Below are positions 53,101-57,871 of a stretch of DNA of 57,871 bases, piece after piece (the first letter of the stretch is position 1; each line of letters begins with the position of its first letter). The DNA comes from JAFDZV01 sp966128725. Its GTDB lineage: Bacteria; Bacteroidota; Ignavibacteria; OLB7. Below the pieces are notes generated by a model, which did no database searches, had not been told where the DNA came from, and saw nothing but the letters and a program-made list of their open reading frames with translations. Made by a program: the position numbers and the translations under genes. The DNA lies in contig CBHYLN010000011.1 in assembly GCA_966128725.1 (NCBI GenBank), forward strand, positions 1-57,871, read 5' to 3'.

Positions 53101-54156
53101 GGGTTGATGGCGATGGCCAGCGATACACTGCGGTTCGATGGTTCGATGGCGTATTCGTGCAGCCAGCGGAGTGGAACGCTGACGATTCACAATGATGGTA
53201 ATACGCAGCTTACGCTGAACGGCATTCGGCTTAGCTCAACGCCTTCGATTGCCAAGCTAGAGTCGGTACCACCGCCGGGCTTCGTTGTGGACCCTGGCGA
53301 TTCGATCGTGGTGAACTTCAATGTGAACATGGCCGGATTCGAGGGAACCGTTTCGGGTGAACTGGCCTGGAGCTTCATGGAGCTGCCCGATACCATCCGC
53401 CGGCCGTTCGTTCTGGAGAGCCGGGATCAGTATTATTCGATACTGGCGAACACGCCACGCAGTGTTGGCATTGGTGGGCGGTTCGATGTGGTTGTTCATG
53501 TCGACAGTTCCTTCTGGCGCAACGTGCCGCGCCGCGAAGTTGTTGTGGCCATCGATAACAACCCCACCGTGGCACGGTTCGATATCACCAGGTGGAACGA
53601 GCGTGCCGCGCAGGTAGCTTCTGGATGGGCTCCGGTAGGGGCGCCGGTATTCGACATGGCCGGCCGCGTGCGGATCCGATTCCGTCCGCTCAACATTGAT
53701 GCGTTGCCGCTCGACTCGGTATTCTTCCTGGCGTTCCCATACGAGGGCTTCCTGGGCAACAGCACTTCCGATACCTTCCGGGTTACTCTGATCCCGGTCG
53801 AATCCGAGTGCGGGCCGCCGGCGATGGCCCTGGTTCCATACAGCATTGACAGTATTTGCGGGCTTTCCGACCGGTTGATTCAGATCACCGGCACGGCCTA
53901 CGCCCTGAAGCAGAGCCGCCCGAATCCGAGCAGTACGGTGGCCAATATCGAATTCACGCTTGGCATGGAGGCGCAAACAACCTTGCAGGTGTTTGCTGCC
54001 GACGGCCGGTTGGTTCGTACATTGGTCGATCAAGTCCTGCCGGCCGGCGTGCACACCGTTCCGTTGGAGGTGCGCACGCTTTCAAGCGGCATCTACTATT
54101 ACCGCTTGACGTCCGGTCCGTTTGGTGCGGTACGGTCGTTGATGGTAGCGAAGTAA
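50128..54156 (+). CDS. Giant secreted surface protein: IgGFc-binding-like, choice-of-anchor D, type IX sorting domain
   Basis: A 1342-residue exported protein. The signal peptide is MKAIAILLTVLCLGG... (cleavage near AYA-Q). Residues 150-480 have the IgGFc-binding-protein N-terminal pattern (GYLALPVDVWGTEYVSANY, GRRGE-like FMIIASEDNT, VTQYARSQGAD). Residues 590-1010 are repeated Ig-like choice-of-anchor D domains (such as DLEFGRVRVGNERILRLRV). The last 83 residues (1260-1342) are a Por-type sorting domain: ALKQSRPNPSS, VFAADGRLV, SGIYYYRLTSG. It is probably displayed on the cell surface for adhesion. Start ATG at 50128, fixed by the signal peptide. Confidence 0.9.
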   Translation: MKAIAILLTVLCLGGTVAYAQQREKDRGHGLLSANSEGTHFFIGFMQNEDDMCARGFGERSIMIASRFSTSVIIRYPDGTATRDDIPAGQLRSYQVNSDYECIGEGVYRKGIEIIATHPVCVYCYSSKPQTSDGYLALPVDVWGTEYVSANYSLDHYSIRPGINWLDSVCQVSKRRGEFMIIASEDNTQVNVIPATPTLESGASRLLTRTLMKGDVYQVQDGGEVRGYSDLTGSVITSNKPVGLLSGHMRAGVPYFYDTKDHLIEMIPPRQSLGKRLVAVPFGGRQGGDLIRVISSESDPTNVTITSRTGVVTRTITRLGGYIDYDLQSVSVIVADRPVLVTQYARSQGADPRNHDTVVVAQFDPDMVVVTPEEQFVQTAVFQTMPNYSPAQFNQQYREHYVTIVAERDKFSTITLNGQPLVNQPGFVGGDIAGTPFRWAWMQVADGRVHVLSGDALFGGYVYGLGEFDSYAWPIGAKLPRTSTVDSIAPVLTDTLECGGVLVRASEIGTGQAGLKRVWLDSAGSVNTTLRMTPLMLGDEYGDGHITLIDPRKAGKARVIAEDQAGNRDTLDIDVAISTPLNFNRDSILFADAEIATTYSTTLVITNANGIPLVIDSLYLKRRREFTLLKSYKGTVIPSGGSLGVEVYFQTVVRREQRDTLVVITACQAFTIPMYASVAAPQIGTHDLEFGRVRVGNERILRLRVWNSGRIPLRLDSAVQVDGPFAIRTPITGPIVLMPKTDSTAEGDTTIDVAFSPTAVGDFAGTVRFYSNADTVAIAHLHGVGVYPAIQIGGYDFGRMQVGDTGCTRIPIVNTGTDTAHLTGLGLPDPNIFIPDVSLFPFSLPPGDTLWVRVCFSPREEAIYTADVLPLNDDRLEAMNKLRGAGYILRGWLSGHDWHERWIGPVWHDSVVYLHNFSDAPLTVYKVWLGSGDVGDFKVEALLDSVVIAPRDSSPVNVSFSPMLPGVRSCMIHALTSSRTTTIVDSVLQGFGLMAMASDTLRFDGSMAYSCSQRSGTLTIHNDGNTQLTLNGIRLSSTPSIAKLESVPPPGFVVDPGDSIVVNFNVNMAGFEGTVSGELAWSFMELPDTIRRPFVLESRDQYYSILANTPRSVGIGGRFDVVVHVDSSFWRNVPRREVVVAIDNNPTVARFDITRWNERAAQVASGWAPVGAPVFDMAGRVRIRFRPLNIDALPLDSVFFLAFPYEGFLGNSTSDTFRVTLIPVESECGPPAMALVPYSIDSICGLSDRLIQITGTAYALKQSRPNPSSTVANIEFTLGMEAQTTLQVFAADGRLVRTLVDQVLPAGVHTVPLEVRTLSSGIYYYRLTSGPFGAVRSLMVAK

Positions 54157-54225
54157 GTGAGAACGAGATAACAGCAATAAGCGAATAAACAACTCACGAT
54201 AATCCGATTTGGAGGATCACACTCG

Positions 54226-55053
54226 ATGAACAAACGCTTCTCTATCCTCTGGCTGCTACTTCTTTGCGCGGCGGTTCTGTTGGCGCCCCTCATGGCCAGC
54301 GCGCAGGAGGATGAGGATGATCTGGACAACCCGCTGAACCCGACACGGCCGCGCTCGAAGCTGCTTATCGGACCGCGTGTTGGTGTGAACAGGAATTACC
54401 ATTCGGGTGGCTTCCATACGATCCAGGAGGCTCTGTGCCCAACGTTCGAGTCCGGTTCCGGCTGGGGTTTCCTTGGTGGTCTTACCGCCGAGTTCATCCC
54501 TGGAACCAGCTGGAGCATTGTCCCGGCCATTACGTTCGACTCACGCCCCGGCAGCTTCAAGCAGGAGCTTGATCCCACGCTTGTGCTGCTCGATGGCGTT
54601 GGTGTTACTCAGGAAGTGACAACCACGTCCGACGTTACCTACCAGCTTGTCAGCGCCGAAGTGATGTACAAGCAGGAGATCTGGATGCCGTCGAAATCAT
54701 TCCGGATGTCGGTTGCCGGTGGCCCCGTGGCAAGCTACGTTCTAGGGGGCAAGTTGACGCAGGTGCAGGACCTGATTCAACCGGATAATGCCCGCTTCAA
54801 GAATCCGCTTGGTCTTCGTACCGATCTGAATGGGCGTCGCCTGATTTTCTACGATAACGAGGATATCCCTGGCCGCAATGCCATGCGTTTCTCGCTTAAG
54901 GCCGGTTTGATGTTCGAGATTGGTCTGTTCAAGAATCAGATCATGATGTATCCCGGTGCGTTCTACGATTTCGGACTTACGAACGTAACCAGCACCGAGA
55001 ACTGGAGCCTCAACTCCGTTCTCTTCCAGGTGGATTTCCGCCGAGCTTTCTAA
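54226..55053 (+). CDS. Outer-membrane beta-barrel protein (paralog 1)
   Basis: A 275-residue protein. The signal peptide ends near SA-Q27 and is followed by an acidic stretch (EDEDDLDN). The barrel begins with LLIGPRVGVNRNYHSGGF and ends in Phe (FQVDFRRAF), with about ten amphipathic strands. It shares RNYH.GGF, CPTF.SG, AGG.V.YV.GG and a LTNVTSTE.W.LNS end with the next gene. Family resembles PorT-like/outer-membrane barrels of unknown substrate. Start ATG at 54226 with GGAGG eight bases upstream. Confidence 0.88.
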   Translation: MNKRFSILWLLLLCAAVLLAPLMASAQEDEDDLDNPLNPTRPRSKLLIGPRVGVNRNYHSGGFHTIQEALCPTFESGSGWGFLGGLTAEFIPGTSWSIVPAITFDSRPGSFKQELDPTLVLLDGVGVTQEVTTTSDVTYQLVSAEVMYKQEIWMPSKSFRMSVAGGPVASYVLGGKLTQVQDLIQPDNARFKNPLGLRTDLNGRRLIFYDNEDIPGRNAMRFSLKAGLMFEIGLFKNQIMMYPGAFYDFGLTNVTSTENWSLNSVLFQVDFRRAF

Positions 55054-55397
55054 AGCAGATAGATTCGTAGTTGAACGCGGAGTCGCCCGGAATACGGACG
55101 GCTCCGCGTTTGCTGTTTCAACAGTCCGCCATCGACCACCGGCCAATTATTCCGCGCCACTGGGCACCCCGGCAACACAGATCGTATCCTGCCGATACGT
55201 TGTTCCAGGCAGCACGCTGGAACATTCGGCGGTTGGCGCGGTCATCGTAATTGGTAGTCGCCACGGCTGCATGGCACTTCCGGCCATTCGATTCACTACT
55301 CCGGCTTCATCATAAATCTCCGGCAACGTTGTTCCGCTGGCCGATCACGCGATCGTGCCCGGAACGAACCATGAATATCATTTGGAGATGATTGCAC
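55054..55397. other. 344-base gap between the two barrel genes
   Basis: It contains the terminator at 55074-55110 (listed). Nothing else is recognisable. TTTGGAG at 55380-55386 is the likely ribosome-binding site of the second barrel gene. Confidence 0.4.
55074..55110 (+). terminator. Terminator after the first barrel gene
   Basis: AACGCGGAG (55074-55082) and CTCCGCGTT (55102-55110) form a 9-bp stem with partial inner pairing. TGCTGTTTC follows. Confidence 0.75.
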
Positions 55398-56273
55398 ATG
55401 ATGACGCGCTTAATGCAAGCAGCCATGCTTGCCGGACTTCTTGGCCTGTATGGGGTGACATCGCTTGTTGCGCAGCCCGCTGCCCAGCTACAGCGCTCTG
55501 CGGTGTCGCTGGTGCCCGACCCCACCTGGGTGGCGCCGTATGGCTCCACTCCGCTTGGCTCGGACGTGTTCCGACCGCAGATACTGGTTGGCCCTCGGTT
55601 CGGGCTGAACCGCAACTACCACGGCGGTGGATTCAGAACATTCGGTGGCCCGGAGTGCCCAACGTTTCACTCCGGACTGGGGCCCGGAGTGCTTGGGGGG
55701 CTTACGGTTGCGTATCGATTTGGTCGTGCCAACAGCGTTGTGGGCGCGCTGGCATTCGAGAATCGTCCTGGCGCGTTCGCCGAGACGCTTCCGGATGTGG
55801 ATGTGCTTGTTCAGGATGCGCCAACAACGCAGACGGTGACCATGAAATCCGAAATCGCGTATCGGCTTGCCACGGCCGAACTGATGTACGTGCAGGATAT
55901 CCCGCTGCCGTTTGCAAAGCCCAGGTTGTCATTGGCGGCGGGGCCTTCCGTTGGTTATGTGGTTGGGGGCACGCTGCGGCAGGTGATGGATCTGGAGAAG
56001 CCGGAGAATGCCCGCCTGCTGCCACAACCGGGTGCAACGCTGGCCGAAGGTGGCCGCCAGTTAGTGTTTGCCGACGGGTCGCGAATTCCCGGGCTTAACC
56101 AGGTGCGGTTCTCCATGAAGCTCGGAGCGCAGTTCGAGGTTGGCCTGTTCGGTAACGACATCATGTTTTATCCCGGTGTGTTCTACGATATCGGGCTTAC
56201 CGACGTAACCTCAACCGAAAGCTGGGGGCTGAACTCCATGATGGTACAGTTCGACCTGCGTCGGGCATTTTGA
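55398..56273 (+). CDS. Outer-membrane beta-barrel protein (paralog 2)
   Basis: A 291-residue paralog of the preceding barrel: signal peptide (MMTRLMQAAMLAG, cleavage near VA-Q), then ILVGPRFGLNRNYHGGGFR, and the same ending pattern GLTDVTSTESWGLNS with terminal Phe (FDLRRAF). The ATG at 55398 gives the better signal peptide; TTG at 55392 is in frame. It ends about 145 bases before the IS. Function unknown. Confidence 0.88.
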   Translation: MMTRLMQAAMLAGLLGLYGVTSLVAQPAAQLQRSAVSLVPDPTWVAPYGSTPLGSDVFRPQILVGPRFGLNRNYHGGGFRTFGGPECPTFHSGLGPGVLGGLTVAYRFGRANSVVGALAFENRPGAFAETLPDVDVLVQDAPTTQTVTMKSEIAYRLATAELMYVQDIPLPFAKPRLSLAAGPSVGYVVGGTLRQVMDLEKPENARLLPQPGATLAEGGRQLVFADGSRIPGLNQVRFSMKLGAQFEVGLFGNDIMFYPGVFYDIGLTDVTSTESWGLNSMMVQFDLRRAF

Positions 56274-56416
56274 TCCCATGCCGCGAAGCCGGGATACCAC
56301 AGTGGGTCCCGGCTTCGCTGGCGGCCACCCGCCATTGCTTCATTCGCCGAACATTCGTGCCGTTCATTCTGGGTTGGTAAGGGATAGTGTCGATTTGGTG
56401 TTACTATCATCTACGC

Positions 56417-56470
56417 TGTTACCGCCAGATAGAAATGTCCTTGGTTTACGCCAGATAGAAATGTCAGTCA
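56417..56470. repeat. Left terminal inverted repeat of the IS (two subrepeats)
   Basis: CCAGATAGAAATGTC occurs at about 56425 and 56451. The inner copy overlaps the transposase stop codon. Confidence 0.85.
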
Positions 56471-57783
56471 GTTGGCCTGGTTGAAGTTGATTGCGAGCGA
56501 AGCTCAGCGCGTCGCTTGCGTTGCTCGGCCCGTGCGGTCGTATTCTTGGCCTTGTCGCCAAGAGTTCCCATACGACGCCACGAATGATCGGCTGATTGCA
56601 CGACCGGTCGGCGAGGCTTACTCGCCGTGCTGCCCGTCGAGCGGGCCGGTGACGAGCCCGGCGCGCGGGCTTGCACGGGCGCATACAACAACGCCTCGCC
56701 CCGCCATCGGATGACCACGGTTCGGTCCAGCCACTCCTCGATGTCAACGCGGCTGCGAGGCCGCGGCAGGGTCGCCTCTTGGCGGAGCAGTTGCAGAGCT
56801 TGCCCAGCGACGCACACCGTGTAGTCATTGCGGACGACTCGACTGTGGCGATAGCAGAAGATGCGTCGAAGATCTATACCGTCGATCGGGCGGTGCAGAT
56901 CCTCAAGCGCTTCACCGATCACAAAACGTTCATTGTGCTTTGGTAGATACGTCTTCTCCAGGAACTCATTGGCTGCGGCGATCGAGCTGATGCCGGCCTG
57001 CCGCATTGCCTTGACCAGGCGATCCTGATGGGTACGATTGCTGCGTTCGACACGTCCCTTCGCTTGGGCGGAGTGGGCACGGATCATCGTAACGCCAATC
57101 GCTTCAAGAGCCAGAGCGACGTTGGTTGGCTTGCCGTTGATGCTGTAGTAGGCACTCCCGCCATCGGTGTAGATCGATTGCGGTATCCCGAAGCTCTCGA
57201 CATAGGCCCAGAGCGTCAGGAGGATGTCGCGTGTGCTTTCGGACTTGGCGAAGCGCATGAACACACGGTTGGAAGCATCGTCGATGGCCACCAGCAGGCA
57301 GCACTGTGGTGCACGCCCCTCGAACCAGTCGTGATGACTGCCATCAAACTGGAGCAGTTCGCCAATTGCCCCCCGTCTGGCGCGGCGCTTGCGGTGGCGT
57401 CGTCGTTGCTGCTGCGCCTGCCATTGCCCATCGGCCATCAGCCATTGGCGGAGCGTCTCGGGTGCGATGCGGACGTCATGCTCGTCGGCGAGGATCTCGG
57501 CAAAGAGCGTTGGTCCATAGTCGCCGTAGCGCTCGCGGTACAGTGAGCAGACCCAGGTGCGGAGCGCAGGAGGGTGTCCGCGATTCGATCGGCTCCCGCG
57601 CAGCCGATGAATGATGCCGGCATCGCCCTCGTCGTGATACCGAGTGCGAATGCGACGGAGTTGTCGTTGACCGATGCCGAGGAGGTCGGCGGCATCGGCC
57701 GCGGTGAGGGTGCCGGCACCGAGGCGCTCAAGCACCTTCAGACGTTCACGTTCGTTCATGCTCATTGTCAGTAGGTCGGCCAT
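56464..57783 (-). CDS. ISNCY-family transposase (DDE, rve-type)
   Basis: A 439-residue transposase. The N-terminal helix-turn-helix (residues about 12-50, LTAADAADLLGIGQRQLRRI) precedes the integrase catalytic core with FDGSHHDWFEGR (first Asp), YTDGGSAYYS (second Asp) and GRVERSNRTHQDRLV (Glu). The C-terminal tail is basic and Ser/Arg-rich. ATG at 57783 has GGAG seven bases upstream; ATGs at 57765 and 57759 are also possible. No frameshift is evident, so the element may be active. Confidence 0.9.
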   Translation of the reverse strand: MADLLTMSMNERERLKVLERLGAGTLTAADAADLLGIGQRQLRRIRTRYHDEGDAGIIHRLRGSRSNRGHPPALRTWVCSLYRERYGDYGPTLFAEILADEHDVRIAPETLRQWLMADGQWQAQQQRRRHRKRRARRGAIGELLQFDGSHHDWFEGRAPQCCLLVAIDDASNRVFMRFAKSESTRDILLTLWAYVESFGIPQSIYTDGGSAYYSINGKPTNVALALEAIGVTMIRAHSAQAKGRVERSNRTHQDRLVKAMRQAGISSIAAANEFLEKTYLPKHNERFVIGEALEDLHRPIDGIDLRRIFCYRHSRVVRNDYTVCVAGQALQLLRQEATLPRPRSRVDIEEWLDRTVVIRWRGEALLYAPVQARAPGSSPARSTGSTASKPRRPVVQSADHSWRRMGTLGDKAKNTTARAEQRKRRAELRSQSTSTRPTD

Positions 57784-57817
57784 CGAGCAGCTCCAGAAAT
57801 CTGTGGAACCGCAAATT

Positions 57818-57871
57818 CCTACGGACATTTCTATCTGGTGCTGAACCGGACATTTCTACCTGGCTGCTACA
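57818..57871. repeat. Right terminal inverted repeat of the IS (two subrepeats)
   Basis: The minus strand shows CCAGGTAGAAATGTCC and CCAGATAGAAATGTCC, mirroring the left end. The outermost base is the window end. Confidence 0.85.

Larger units (their letters stand above)
56417..57871. mobile_element. Insertion sequence, ISNCY/IS1202-like, complete
   Basis: A 1455-bp element. Its left end begins TGTTACCGCCAGATAGAAAT (56417) and its right end, read on the minus strand from 57871, begins TGTAGCAGCCAGGTAGAAAT. At each end the core CCAGATAGAAATGTCC or a close variant occurs twice, about 28 bases apart, in inverted orientation. One transposase gene fills the interior, on the minus strand. The right end is the last base of the window, so no target-site duplication can be checked. 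Confidence 0.88.

Noticed and set aside
1..57871. CRISPR array, prophage, integrase-type genomic island, rRNA operon
   Set aside because: No spaced direct repeats of array type, no phage structural genes, no rRNA sequence; the only mobile elements seen are the IS and the four-helix-bundle cassette.

Overview
The window is GC-rich, densely coded DNA that looks like a Bacteroidota/Chlorobiota-group bacterium, most plausibly near Candidatus Kapabacteria (OPB56-like). The pointers are three secreted proteins with Por/type IX-like C-terminal sorting domains, a CarboxypepD-plug TonB-dependent receptor, paired DUF1573 proteins, a PD40-OmpA protein and an ExbB/ExbD/TonB cluster. The lineage is inferred from gene content, not from a marker-gene comparison.

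Both ends look like assembly edges. Bases 1 to about 580 encode most of an actinobacterial-style ERCC4 nuclease. It breaks off in mid-domain where it meets, tail to tail, the 5' part of an unrelated secreted-protein gene. The last 1455 bases are a complete IS with doubled terminal repeats, and its outer end coincides with the last base of the window.

Region 1 (0.9-13.6 kb) is mixed: dapF, a two-gene minus-strand secreted-protein operon, rlmN, a cytosolic gingipain/caspase-fold (clan CD, C25-like) protein with a conserved-looking 76-aa partner, tRNA-Leu(CAG), a small beta-barrel candidate, a ureohydrolase, a calcineurin-like phosphoesterase with an unusual N-terminal domain, a GAF-like/LuxR regulator and an MscS channel.

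Region 2 (13.8-30.2 kb), all on the plus strand, holds an almost complete route from N-formylkynurenine to pyruvate and acetyl-CoA through 2-aminomuconate. The genes are kynB, kmo, kynU, 3-hydroxyanthranilate dioxygenase, ACMSD, 2-aminomuconate semialdehyde dehydrogenase, 2-aminomuconate deaminase, 4-oxalocrotonate decarboxylase, 2-oxopentenoate hydratase, 4-hydroxy-2-oxovalerate aldolase and acylating acetaldehyde dehydrogenase. Lower-pathway genes mostly come first. Passenger genes interrupt the series: a glycosyltransferase, a frameshifted Nudix gene, a sorting-domain protein, a repeat-bounded four-helix-bundle cassette, a DUF985 cupin, CsaA and an HD protein. Tryptophan 2,3-dioxygenase is not in the window.

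Region 3 (30.2-37.6 kb) has a TonB-dependent receptor, a GNAT acetyltransferase, a saccharopine-dehydrogenase-like enzyme, prmC-dtd-peptidase MA, and a STAS protein.

Region 4 (37.7-56.3 kb) is an envelope block: exbB-exbD-exbD-tonB, a second tonB, a small membrane protein, a PstS-like lipoprotein, a TPR protein, two DUF1573 proteins, a PD40/double-OmpA protein, a giant IgGFc-binding/choice-of-anchor surface protein and two paralogous outer-membrane barrels. Strong hairpins separate many of these transcription units.
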